NCBI GenBank assembly: GCA_020426065.1
Contig: JAGQQT010000061.1
Span: 1-12,469 of the forward strand
Direction: 5' to 3'
DNA length: 12,469 bases
From: Planctomycetaceae bacterium
Lineage (GTDB): Bacteria > Planctomycetota > Planctomycetia > Planctomycetales > Planctomycetaceae
Shown: positions 1 through 7,325 of the stretch, piece after piece
Position numbering within the stretch: the stretch's first letter is position 1
How the letters are laid out: each line of letters opens with the position of its first letter
Notes under the pieces: generated by a model
What the model saw: the letters and a program-made list of their open reading frames with translations, nothing else
What the model was told of the DNA's origin: nothing
Database searches by the model: none
Program-made: the position numbers and the translations under genes

Positions 1-202
1 GGACAGTAAACAGAAGTATCCTTGTCTTTCATCAGGGACATGTCTCAGACCAGAGGAAAGATAAAACTTTCTGCAAGTTAAACGATGACGAAACCAGGTG
101 TGGAACTGTAACGGGAATCGGTGAAATATGACATCTCATCGCAGGACAAAACCAGTCTCCCTGCACGTGCAGGCTGAGTTGGCCAGATTCGTCTCTCCGA
201 AT
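1..202. other. Unassigned left flank downstream of pseI
   Basis: No gene can be supported here. On the plus strand one frame is open from base 3 to a TGA at 129-131, but its roughly 42 residues match nothing I recognise. On the minus strand an ATG at 41, with a second in-frame ATG at 32, opens a frame that runs off the left edge after about 13 codons (begins MSLMKDKDTSVY). That is too short to judge. The only other structure seen is a 14-base perfect palindrome at 160-173, described separately. Confidence 0.4.
160..173 (-). terminator. GC-rich palindrome just past pseI, weak terminator candidate
   Basis: CCTGCACGTGCAGG is a perfect 14-base palindrome lying 29 bases beyond the pseI stop in the direction of transcription. 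As RNA it could form a 5-bp GC-rich stem with an ACGU loop. No clean U-tract follows; the nearest T-run on the minus strand (GGTTTTG) begins about 8 bases further on. It could therefore be a weak terminator, a protein-binding site or chance. Its position at the end of the operon is the main argument. Confidence 0.25.
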
Positions 203-1258
203 TCAGCCTATATCATCCCATGTCAGAGGTGTTCCGCGAGTGAGATCTCTGCTGGCACGCTTTCCGATGATAACTGGCAGATATTTGGGCAACAAGCCGT
301 GTCCGGGACGGATGCTGCGGACATTTTCGGAGGTAAAAGGCTCTCCGGCTGCAATCTCTTTCACAACGAACAACGACCTGCGGAAAACTCGGCTGGCCTG
401 CTCCCGTTCTGTGGGAGTGTAATTGACTTTCCCGAGAGATTTCTCGGCGACCCGGACTGCTGAGACCATTTCGCGAAACTCATCAGGCTCCAGGGAAAAC
501 TCACTGTCTGGACCTTTCTCATTTCTTGACAAAGTGAAATGCTTTTCGATCACACAGGCTCCCAGAGCAACGGCAGTCACCGGCACAGCAATTCCGAGAG
601 TGTGATCGGAAAGTCCCACCGGAACATCAAATGCTGCCGCCAGATGGGGGATCGTCTGCAGGTTCATTTCCTCAGGGAGAGAGGGATAACTGCTGGTGCA
701 CTTCAGCAGGACAAGCTGGTCAGTCCCCGCAGAGCGTAACGTCGAAACAGCTTCCTCAATTTCTGCCAGGGACGCCATCCCGGTTGACATGATAACTGGT
801 TTCCCTGTTGCCCCGATTTTTTTCAGCAGCGCCAGATCCACAATCTCAAAGGAAGCAATCTTGTAACAGGGAACTTTCAACTCTTCGAGAAAATCAACTG
901 CAGAGAAATCGAAGGGAGTCGAGAAGCAGTCCAGTTCCAGTTTCTGAGCCAGTTCAAACAGACGTGGATGCCATTCCCAGGGCGTACAGGCCTCCCCGTA
1001 TAACTGGTACAGATTCTTTCCTTCCCAGAGGGTCCCTGCCCCGACCTGAAACCATTTCTGATCGGAATCAATGGTAAGCGTATCGGGTGTGTAAGTCTGC
1101 AGCTTGACCGCATCTGCACCAGCCCGTTTGGCAGCGTGCATCAACTCTTCAGCCCTGGAGAGATCGTGATGATGGTTGGCGGAGAGTTCGGCAATGATAT
1201 AAACCGGATTTCCCGATCCAATCGTCCGACCTGCCATCGAAAATGTATTCGTATTCAT
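203..1258 (-). CDS. pseI: Pseudaminic acid synthase PseI (NeuB family with C-terminal SAF domain)
   Basis: Cytoplasmic synthase that condenses phosphoenolpyruvate with a 6-deoxy-2,4-di-N-acyl altrose-type sugar to make pseudaminic acid. The 351 residues match the family length. The N-terminal part is the NeuB TIM barrel: IIAELSANH (21-29), where SANH is typical of PseI rather than of sialic acid NeuB, KLQTY (52-56), and the metal-binding histidines in SDHTLG (H219) and IEKHF (H240), which align with NeuB H215 and H236. Residues about 294-350 form the antifreeze-like SAF domain, including the RPGHG segment that reaches into the active site. The ATG at 1258 is chosen because the IIAEL strand follows at a normal distance; M8 is a possible alternative. 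No strong ribosome-binding site is visible. It is the last gene of the operon, 27 bases after the formyltransferase. Legionaminic acid synthase is a less likely alternative, since the neighbours are PseB/C/F/G. Confidence 0.93.
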   Translation of the reverse strand: MNTNTFSMAGRTIGSGNPVYIIAELSANHHHDLSRAEELMHAAKRAGADAVKLQTYTPDTLTIDSDQKWFQVGAGTLWEGKNLYQLYGEACTPWEWHPRLFELAQKLELDCFSTPFDFSAVDFLEELKVPCYKIASFEIVDLALLKKIGATGKPVIMSTGMASLAEIEEAVSTLRSAGTDQLVLLKCTSSYPSLPEEMNLQTIPHLAAAFDVPVGLSDHTLGIAVPVTAVALGACVIEKHFTLSRNEKGPDSEFSLEPDEFREMVSAVRVAEKSLGKVNYTPTEREQASRVFRRSLFVVKEIAAGEPFTSENVRSIRPGHGLLPKYLPVIIGKRASRDLTRGTPLTWDDIG

Positions 1259-1285
1259 GTTGCAGTTAGTCAGATTCCAAGAATT

Positions 1286-2047
1286 CTACTCAGAAGATTC
1301 GGTTTCCAGCTCCAGCCGAAGATAAACCCGCTTCCCCTGCAGTTCCAGATACGCTCCCTGATAAGGAGGAAACGTGCGAGCCCGCAGGATATTGATCAGG
1401 TCTTCCGCTCGATACATCTGATCTGGATCAATCCGATCAATCTGGGCCAGTTCACTCATTCTGTGAGTTGTCGAACTCCCAGACTGGGGAATCCGTTCCG
1501 CCTCCCTGCGGGAAATCCTGGGCCAGGTTTGCCGAAAAAGCTGAACGCTGGCTTCCTCCAGTCTGGCGTACAGGGTTGCTCCAGTATCGTCCGGTTCCAC
1601 CGGGACGATCTGCCGAGCTATCAGATCTCCAGTATCAACCCCCTCATCAATATAATGCATTGTCACCCCGGCGGGAGTTTGATCAACAATACTCCAGACA
1701 TTCGGACAGGCTCCCCGATTATACGGCAGATACCCTGGATGAATGTTGATGATTTCCTCCGGAAACATAGAAAGCAGCGGCTCTCGGATGATGTAACCGA
1801 AGAACGCCGAGACTGCGATCTCCGCCTTCAATTCCCGAATTTGCTCGATCACTTCAGGCTGATTGAGATTGTTACCGGAGATGACCGGGATCTGATGCAG
1901 ATGAGCGAGTTTGCACATTTCCTCACCATGTTTCCGACGTTGTTCTGAGTGGAGAACAACTCCCATAACTTCGTCCGCAGTTTGCTCCAGGAGCCAGGTT
2001 AGAATATCCCGTCCGACTCGATTATTCCCCAGGAATAAAACTTTCAT
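1286..2047 (-). CDS. Formyltransferase-family enzyme in pseudaminic acid cluster
   Basis: The 253 residues carry the formyltetrahydrofolate-dependent formyltransferase fold. The N-terminus VLFLGNNRVG resembles the family's first strand and loop. NIHPGYLPYNRG (101-112) holds N101 and H103, and DEGVDTGD (134-141) holds D138, reproducing the Asn-His-Asp catalytic triad of methionyl-tRNA formyltransferase. The C-terminus (about 195-253), with LRARTFPPYQGAY, resembles the short C-terminal part of sugar formyltransferases. It is much shorter than true Fmt (about 310) and lacks the tRNA-binding domain, so a sugar-amine substrate is more likely. Its ATG overlaps the pseG stop by four bases (ATGA). 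No pseH acetyltransferase is present. The inference is that it formylates the C4 amine of the PseC product, giving a 7-N-formyl pseudaminic acid. Formylation of a downstream sugar is the alternative. Confidence 0.85.
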   Translation of the reverse strand: MKVLFLGNNRVGRDILTWLLEQTADEVMGVVLHSEQRRKHGEEMCKLAHLHQIPVISGNNLNQPEVIEQIRELKAEIAVSAFFGYIIREPLLSMFPEEIINIHPGYLPYNRGACPNVWSIVDQTPAGVTMHYIDEGVDTGDLIARQIVPVEPDDTGATLYARLEEASVQLFRQTWPRISRREAERIPQSGSSTTHRMSELAQIDRIDPDQMYRAEDLINILRARTFPPYQGAYLELQGKRVYLRLELETESSE

Positions 2048-3081
2048 CGAACTCCTCCCGGCCAGTTCCGCATCATATCACAAACTCTCTTTGCACCCTG
2101 CCCATCCACCAGTTGCTGTGATTTTTCAGACAGTAGCCTTCTTTTCTCCGGCGATTGAATCAGACTACACAGTTGATCGATGAATTCTGAAGTCGCGCAG
2201 AGATCGGTCAGACAGAAGCGAACCGCCGCTCCGGACCTGTGAAGCTCATCTGCAATCCGGCGCTGATTTTCCGCCAGTACACAAACCATGCGTGGTAACC
2301 CCAGAAAACTCATTTCCCAATTGGAACTTCCGCCAGCACAAACAGCCAGATCAGCCCACATCATCTGCTCAGCCATATCAGTCACATTCTGCAGGATCTC
2401 CACCTGGTGAGGAGAGTGCTCAGCTGCGTCTGACAACAACTGACCATGTGGATTACTCCCGCCAACGATCAGACGTAGGGTTAACTCAGAAGCCCTGATC
2501 TGATCAATTGCTTTCAGAATCGAGAGCGAAACATTATCAGGATCACTGCCTCCCAGTGTAATCAGTATGTTCTTAGCCTGCTCACTGATCATTCTCTCTG
2601 CAAAGGCCCAACGCAGAAACTCTTCACGCAATAACGCATATCCTGGCCCCAGCAAGAGCCGTGTTGACTCGGCGCGAGCCGAGTACCAAACCTCACTGGC
2701 TCCCAGATTCTGATTCAATACCAGATCTGCAACGTAACGTACGCAATGACCATAATCATCCACAAACAGAACAGAGAGCCCCGCCTGCTTCAGTTGTACC
2801 TGGTAGGTTTCCGTAAACTGATAGCCATCCACGACAACCCATGAACCAGGGCTTGCCAGTACAGTCAAGGCATCGGCATCCTGCTCAGTGCCAGCCTCAG
2901 CATGAATCAACCTGAATGCGAATCCTTCCTCATTCAGTCGGCTCTGCAGACCGGGTGTAATCTGTGCGGCAACAAATAAAACGTCACCATTCAACTCTCG
3001 CCAGGCCTGAGCAAGTGCGAGACAACGCATCACATGACCGGTTCCCATCCGAACCGTGGCATCGGCGCGGATCAGCAGCAT
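2044..3081 (-). CDS. pseG: UDP-2,4-diacylamido-trideoxy-altropyranose hydrolase PseG
   Basis: This enzyme removes UDP from the di-N-acylated 6-deoxy-altrose nucleotide before PseI acts. The 345 residues show a GT-B-like two-domain layout. The N-terminal MGTGHVMRCLALA segment (12-24) carries H16, corresponding to the proposed catalytic H17 of Campylobacter PseG. DGYQF (85-89), DDYGH (108-112) and LNQNLGA (122-128) are family motifs. The C-terminal half has LGGSDPDN (176-183) and AGGSSNWE (249-256), the nucleotide-binding region. It sits one base after pseF and overlaps the formyltransferase by four bases. No acyltransferase domain is fused, unlike the PseG-PseH fusions found in some bacteria, so the acyl transfer step must come from a separate protein. 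A strong 18-base inverted repeat lies inside the gene (2667-2684). Confidence 0.92.
   Translation of the reverse strand: MLLIRADATVRMGTGHVMRCLALAQAWRELNGDVLFVAAQITPGLQSRLNEEGFAFRLIHAEAGTEQDADALTVLASPGSWVVVDGYQFTETYQVQLKQAGLSVLFVDDYGHCVRYVADLVLNQNLGASEVWYSARAESTRLLLGPGYALLREEFLRWAFAERMISEQAKNILITLGGSDPDNVSLSILKAIDQIRASELTLRLIVGGSNPHGQLLSDAAEHSPHQVEILQNVTDMAEQMMWADLAVCAGGSSNWEMSFLGLPRMVCVLAENQRRIADELHRSGAAVRFCLTDLCATSEFIDQLCSLIQSPEKRRLLSEKSQQLVDGQGAKRVCDMMRNWPGGVR
2667..2684 (-). repeat. Perfect 7-bp inverted repeat inside pseG
   Basis: ACTCGGC and GCCGAGT flank a four-base centre, so the mRNA could form a 7-bp stem with a tetraloop. On the coding strand it spans the codons for Tyr-Ser-Ala-Arg-Ala-Glu-Ser near residues 133-139. 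It may simply reflect codon choice. Being mid-gene with no U-tract, it is not a conventional terminator. Confidence 0.4.
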
Positions 3082-3082
3082 G

Positions 3083-3784
3083 TCAGCACTCCTGACTTTT
3101 CAGTATCCGCGCCTGATACATCAACTCAGCCACATCCCAGTCCTCAGGGGTATCGATATCAACCGTCAAAGTCCGGGGAAGAATGACCGGAAGAGAGTGA
3201 GCCGTAAACAGACCGGTGCATTCCCGGAAAGAATGTGGTGTTCCCCAGTAGAACTGACCGGCATCATGATAAACCGTTTCCAGGTCCTGAGATCGTGTCT
3301 GTTCATACTCGGGCCAGCACATTTCCACCCGACCATTCACTATTTTCAGCGATCGAAAAATGGGCGCCTCGAACGTTGTAACCGAAAAGGCAAAATCCGC
3401 TTCAGGGTGAGCCTGCAGAAGATCAAACCCCTTTTGCAGATAGGGCTTCTGAAGGAAGGGGGTCGTTGGGTAAATACAACAGACAGAGTCCAGATCCACA
3501 TTGCTGGAACTGATCCAGTCCACCGCATGACGGATCACCGGGAGAGTGGGAGCGTGGTCATCAGAAAGTTGTGCGGGGCGTCGAAAAGGGGCGATGGCAC
3601 CGTATTGCTCAGCCATGAAAGCAATTTCATCAGAGTCAGTCGATACATAAACCCTGTCAAACAGGCCGGAATCCATTGCAGTCAGGATCGGGTAGGCAAT
3701 CATCGGTTTGCCACAGAAGTTCCTGATGTTCTTCTTCGGGATCCGTTTACTTCCCCCCCTGGCAGGAATGATGGCGATATTCAT
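3083..3784 (-). CDS. pseF: Pseudaminic acid cytidylyltransferase PseF
   Basis: Activates pseudaminic acid with CTP to CMP-Pse, the donor for transfer to glycan or protein. The 233 residues are the normal single-domain length. The diagnostic N-terminal loop IPARGGSKRIPKKN (6-19) binds the nucleotide, and DIDTPEDW near residues 210-217 contains the metal-binding aspartates of the NeuA/PseF family. STDSDEI (48-54) and IYPTTPFL (about 104-111) are further family blocks. It starts with ATG overlapping the pseC stop by four bases and is followed by pseG after one base, indicating translational coupling. NeuA or a legionaminic equivalent would look similar; the PseB/PseC/PseG neighbours decide the assignment. 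Confidence 0.92.
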   Translation of the reverse strand: MNIAIIPARGGSKRIPKKNIRNFCGKPMIAYPILTAMDSGLFDRVYVSTDSDEIAFMAEQYGAIAPFRRPAQLSDDHAPTLPVIRHAVDWISSSNVDLDSVCCIYPTTPFLQKPYLQKGFDLLQAHPEADFAFSVTTFEAPIFRSLKIVNGRVEMCWPEYEQTRSQDLETVYHDAGQFYWGTPHSFRECTGLFTAHSLPVILPRTLTVDIDTPEDWDVAELMYQARILKSQEC

Positions 3785-4977
3785 GCACCACCTCCCGGCA
3801 GGACCTCTTTGACAGACTGGATAACGGTTTCCACATCCTCATCCGTCATGGCAGGGAATAATGGCAGGCTTAACGCACGCTCATAATACCATTCAGCATT
3901 CGGACATTTCCCAGGCTTGTAGCCATATGTTTTGGCGTACCAGGGTTGAAGATAGACGGGAATATAAAGGACCTGAGTCGCCACACCCCGCTCTCGCAGC
4001 GCTGACATGACATCCGTCCGAGTTTTTCCAATAGCCTGAAAATCGATCAGCACGGTGTAAAGATGCCAGGCGATCTGCTCTGGATCGACTCCTGCTCTGA
4101 CCGCGGGTGGCGTCAGGTGAGGCAAAGTCTGAAAGGCCGCATGATAGCGCTGAACAATCTCCCGCCGTCGCTCCAGAAACCGGGGCAGTCGCTGCAGTTG
4201 AGAGATTCCCAATGCGCACTGGAGATCCGTAATTCGATAGTTATACCCCAGTTCCTGCATTTCGTAGTACCAGGGTCCCTGCTCTGGAAAGGCATTCCCG
4301 GCCAATCCGGTAAACAATTCGGGCTGACGAATCATCCCATGACTGCGAAATATTCTGGCGCGTTCTGCAAATTCTGGATTATTGGTTGTGAGCATCCCAC
4401 CTTCACCGGTGGTCATGGACTTGACTGGATGAAAACTGAAGGTCGTCATATCGGCCCAGTTATTCCCACCGATATGAACAACTTCTTTCCCTGAGTGAAG
4501 AACTCCCCCGATGGAATGACAGGCATCCTCGATGACAATCGCATTCTGAGAATGGGCGAATTCCGCGATTTCCGAAACCTGCGAAGGGTGTCCGGCATAA
4601 TCTACGGCCACCACTGCCCGCGTCTCGGGTCGCCAGCATTTTCGCAAGGAATCCGGGCAGAGCGTATAGGAAAGACGATCGATATCGCAAAAATCGGGTG
4701 TCGCTCCTACAAATGCCGCTGCATTCGCCGAGGCCAGAAAAGTGTTGGGAGAGGTAATGACATGATCTCCCGGTCCGATTCCCGCAGCCAGCATTGCCAG
4801 GTGCAGTGCGGCGGTTCCGCTGTTCACGGCAACTGCATGTTCGGCTCGAACAAACTCCGCAAACCGTTGTTCAAACTCTTCAACGCGCGGACCGCAGGTC
4901 AGCCAGTCAGATTCCAGTGCGGCGACAACCGCAGCAATATCATCAGCACTGACTGATTGTCGACCGTAGGGGATCAT
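3781..4977 (-). CDS. pseC: UDP-4-amino-4,6-dideoxy-N-acetyl-altrosamine transaminase PseC
   Basis: PLP-dependent aminotransferase of the DegT/DnrJ/EryC1 (fold type I) family. It puts an amino group from glutamate on C4 of the PseB product. The 398 residues begin with the PseC-type opening MIPYGRQSVSADDI, followed by SDWLTCGP (23-30), which positions the substrate. NSGTAALHLA (52-61) is the phosphate-binding turn, D151 in EDACHS pairs with the PLP ring nitrogen, and K186 in FSFHPVKSMTTGEGG (180-194) is the Schiff-base lysine. The C-terminal part has GYNYRITDLQCALG and VLYIPVYLQPWY, both typical of the family. It starts 14 bases after pseB; AGAGGG about 11 bases upstream of the ATG is a plausible but distant ribosome-binding site. 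The amine it makes is the site that PseH, or here possibly the formyltransferase, would acylate. Confidence 0.94.
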   Translation of the reverse strand: MIPYGRQSVSADDIAAVVAALESDWLTCGPRVEEFEQRFAEFVRAEHAVAVNSGTAALHLAMLAAGIGPGDHVITSPNTFLASANAAAFVGATPDFCDIDRLSYTLCPDSLRKCWRPETRAVVAVDYAGHPSQVSEIAEFAHSQNAIVIEDACHSIGGVLHSGKEVVHIGGNNWADMTTFSFHPVKSMTTGEGGMLTTNNPEFAERARIFRSHGMIRQPELFTGLAGNAFPEQGPWYYEMQELGYNYRITDLQCALGISQLQRLPRFLERRREIVQRYHAAFQTLPHLTPPAVRAGVDPEQIAWHLYTVLIDFQAIGKTRTDVMSALRERGVATQVLYIPVYLQPWYAKTYGYKPGKCPNAEWYYERALSLPLFPAMTDEDVETVIQSVKEVLPGGGA

Positions 4978-4991
4978 GGATGTTTTTCCCT

Positions 4992-6014
4992 CTACGCAGT
5001 GGCTGGAAACGAAGGATCAACATGATCATGAATCAACTGCCGTAACTCAGACACCGACAACCATTCCGTATTCTTTTCGGAGCCGTAAGAAAATCCATCC
5101 GAGACAAGTTGTGCCTGATGGAATTCCATAAACCGCTTCGTCATCTGCTCCACACTCAGAAACGGACTGGGAGGAACGATGATGTATCGGGTCTCAGTTT
5201 CAATTGTGGTTCCTGCATCCTCTGCGGAAACCATCAGTTCATGGATTTTTTCTCCCGGACGGATCCCGACTATCTGATGTTCGCAGTCAGGCCCGATTGC
5301 TTCTGCCAGATCGGTTATCCGGTAGGAAGGAATTTTCGGAACAAAAATTTCTCCCCCCAGGGAATTGTCAAGGGCATGCATCACCAGATCCACCCCTTCG
5401 CTGAGCAGGATATTGAAGCGGGTCATTCGCTCATCCGTAATCGGCAGGACTCCGGTGGAGCGACGTTCCAGAAAAAATGGAATGACCGAACCTCGTGAGC
5501 CCATGACATTTCCATAGCGGACAACCGAGAAGGAGATGTCCTGTTTACCTTTGACGTTATTGGCAGCGGTAAACAGCTTGTCTGAACAGAGTTTAGTCGC
5601 CCCATAGAGATTGATCGGAGCACAGGCTTTGTCTGTCGAAAGTGCAACGATTCTCTTCACACGGGACTTGAAGGCAGCATTGATGATATTTTCTGCACCC
5701 AGCACATTTGTTTTCACGAACTCAAACGGATTGTACTCAGCAGCAGGTACCTGTTTGAGAGCGGCGGCATGAATGACGTAATCTATTCCTTCGAAGGCCC
5801 GCTCCAGGCGAGGCTGATCACGAACATCGCCCAGAAAAAATCTGAGTCGGGATTCCCCAGGATAGCTCTGACTCATCTCCCACTGTTTCAGTTCGTCGCG
5901 ACTGAATACCACCACACGACTTGCCGTTGTTTCCGACAGCAAACGTGATACCAGTGCCTTTCCAAGCGAGCCAGTTCCACCCGTAATGAGGATCGATTTA
6001 TTATTCCAGTCCAC
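4992..6014 (-). CDS. pseB: UDP-N-acetylglucosamine 4,6-dehydratase (5-inverting) PseB
   Basis: First step of pseudaminic acid synthesis: converts UDP-GlcNAc to UDP-2-acetamido-2,6-dideoxy-arabino-hexos-4-ulose with inversion at C5. The 340 residues form a soluble short-chain dehydrogenase of the usual PseB/FlaA1 length. TGGTGSLG (11-18) binds NADP. STDKA (126-130) and YGATK (137-141) give D128, K129, Y137 and K141, equivalent to D132, K133, Y141 and K145 of Helicobacter FlaA1. The Asp-Lys pair in place of the usual Ser marks the inverting dehydratases. RPGEKIHE (near 252-259) is another family block. Translation starts at GTG (6012-6014), two bases past the ATPase stop, so it is probably coupled to the upstream gene. 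There are no membrane segments, which separates it from the large PglF-type dehydratases used for legionaminic acid and bacillosamine. Confidence 0.94.
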   Translation of the reverse strand: MDWNNKSILITGGTGSLGKALVSRLLSETTASRVVVFSRDELKQWEMSQSYPGESRLRFFLGDVRDQPRLERAFEGIDYVIHAAALKQVPAAEYNPFEFVKTNVLGAENIINAAFKSRVKRIVALSTDKACAPINLYGATKLCSDKLFTAANNVKGKQDISFSVVRYGNVMGSRGSVIPFFLERRSTGVLPITDERMTRFNILLSEGVDLVMHALDNSLGGEIFVPKIPSYRITDLAEAIGPDCEHQIVGIRPGEKIHELMVSAEDAGTTIETETRYIIVPPSPFLSVEQMTKRFMEFHQAQLVSDGFSYGSEKNTEWLSVSELRQLIHDHVDPSFPATA

Positions 6015-6016
6015 GC

Positions 6017-7312
6017 TCAGTTCTCATTCGGGTTAAAATTGACCGGCAGGATTCTGCCATCGGGGAGTTTCCATTCATAGGGAGTTGTGACCGGCAGACT
6101 GCGTTCCATCAGCATGTCTCCCACTTCTCCATGAAGGTCGTAATCACTCAATACACCAGACACAAAAAACTCTGCAATGTTGTCCTGACTGTACACCGCA
6201 CTGTTTGTCGAGACGTGCCGCACGCCCAGACTAACCGAAAAAGACTGCGGGAGTAATGGTAAATTCAGGAAGGTGCATTCCAGTTCCCCTTCCCCGTCGA
6301 TCTGCTCTGGACATCGGCCATCCAACAGCATATTGGCTGCCAGGACAGGTCCATGTGCAGAATGTATGACGACAATGAAATGCGGACTGGATATCGGCCT
6401 GGAACATCGATATTTCATGCGAATCCGCAAGCGATCACCGTGCCGGAACTCATTGGTCTCAGCTCCATGCTGATTGAACAGCTCTACCTTCCGCAGAGCA
6501 AACCCTCCCTGTTCGGCCAGATCCTCAGGCAGAGAAAACATTTCTTTCAGGTACGCAGATGTGGTTTCTTCTGTTGGGCCATAACGTTCAATCTGCCCGG
6601 AATTCAGCCAGATTGAACGATGTGATAAGGATCGGATCGCCTGGATGTTATGACTGACAAACAGAATCGTTCGCCCCTGCTGGGCAACCTCTTCCATTTT
6701 CCCCAGACATTTCCGCTGAAACCGGATATCTCCCACAGCCAGAACTTCATCTACAATCAGGATTTCAGGCTTTAGATGAGCGGCAATGGCAAATCCCAGT
6801 CGAACATACATTCCACTGGAGTAGCGTTTGACAGGCGTATCCAGGAACTGACTGATCTCGGCGAATTCGACGATCTCATCAAAATGAGCCCGGATTTCCG
6901 CTCGACTCATTCCCAGAATCGTACCCGACAGATAAATGTTTTCACGGCCGGTCAGCTCCGGATGAAACCCGGTCCCCACTTCCAGCAGGCTACCGACCTG
7001 GCCTTTGACTCCGAACCGGCCCTCGGTCGGTTCAGTAATCCGGGAAAGGAGTTTGAGCAGTGTACTTTTCCCGGCTCCATTCCGGCCGATCACTCCGAGC
7101 ACTTCACCTTCCCGAACGTCAAATGAGACATCCCGCAATGCCCAGAAGTCCTGGGTTTGTTCAGATTGAGAGGAACGGAGTTTTTTGCGAAAGGCAGAAA
7201 AAATGGTTTTGTGAGCGGTCTGCAGGACTTCCGAGAAGCGGTCGTACGATTGCCCGCTCCCGATTTTGTAGCGTTTGCCCAGTGACTCGACACGGATTGC
7301 AATTTCACTCAC
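6017..7312 (-). CDS. wzt: Polysaccharide ABC exporter ATPase with Wzt-type C-terminal domain
   Basis: ATPase subunit of an ABC-2 exporter for surface polysaccharide. The nucleotide-binding domain covers residues 1-240: Walker A GRNGAGKST (76-84), the E-loop EVGTGFHPELTGREN (111-125) characteristic of polysaccharide exporters, signature YSSGM (164-168), Walker B ILIVDE (184-189) and the switch histidine H221 in FVSHN. An extra part of about 190 residues follows. Its 265-400 region is predicted from length and position to be a Wzt_C-like beta-sandwich, which in E. coli O9a recognises the chain end of the polymer. Translation starts at GTG (7310-7312), 13 bases after the permease stop, with no clear Shine-Dalgarno; VESLGKRYKIG follows at the expected distance. 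The symbol is by family resemblance. A teichoic-acid TagH-type role is unlikely in this type of cell. Confidence 0.9.
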   Translation of the reverse strand: MSEIAIRVESLGKRYKIGSGQSYDRFSEVLQTAHKTIFSAFRKKLRSSQSEQTQDFWALRDVSFDVREGEVLGVIGRNGAGKSTLLKLLSRITEPTEGRFGVKGQVGSLLEVGTGFHPELTGRENIYLSGTILGMSRAEIRAHFDEIVEFAEISQFLDTPVKRYSSGMYVRLGFAIAAHLKPEILIVDEVLAVGDIRFQRKCLGKMEEVAQQGRTILFVSHNIQAIRSLSHRSIWLNSGQIERYGPTEETTSAYLKEMFSLPEDLAEQGGFALRKVELFNQHGAETNEFRHGDRLRIRMKYRCSRPISSPHFIVVIHSAHGPVLAANMLLDGRCPEQIDGEGELECTFLNLPLLPQSFSVSLGVRHVSTNSAVYSQDNIAEFFVSGVLSDYDLHGEVGDMLMERSLPVTTPYEWKLPDGRILPVNFNPNEN

Positions 7313-7325
7313 GGTATCTTGTCAC

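Noticed and set aside
203..1258. Sialic acid or legionaminic acid pathway instead of pseudaminic acid
   Set aside because: The inverting PseB with its Asp-Lys motif, PseC-type aminotransferase, PseG hydrolase and SANH motif of PseI together point to pseudaminic acid; no NeuC-type epimerase is present.
1136..1948. 270-codon plus-strand open frame opposite the formyltransferase and the start of pseI
   Set aside because: It is antisense to two well-supported genes and has a composition typical of a shadow frame, with no recognisable domain.
1286..2047. Methionyl-tRNA formyltransferase (housekeeping Fmt)
   Set aside because: It is about 60 residues shorter, lacks the usual C-terminal tRNA-binding domain, and is translationally coupled to pseG.
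3056..3886. 276-codon plus-strand open frame opposite pseF
   Set aside because: It lies antisense to the clear PseF protein and shows no domain or plausible start context.
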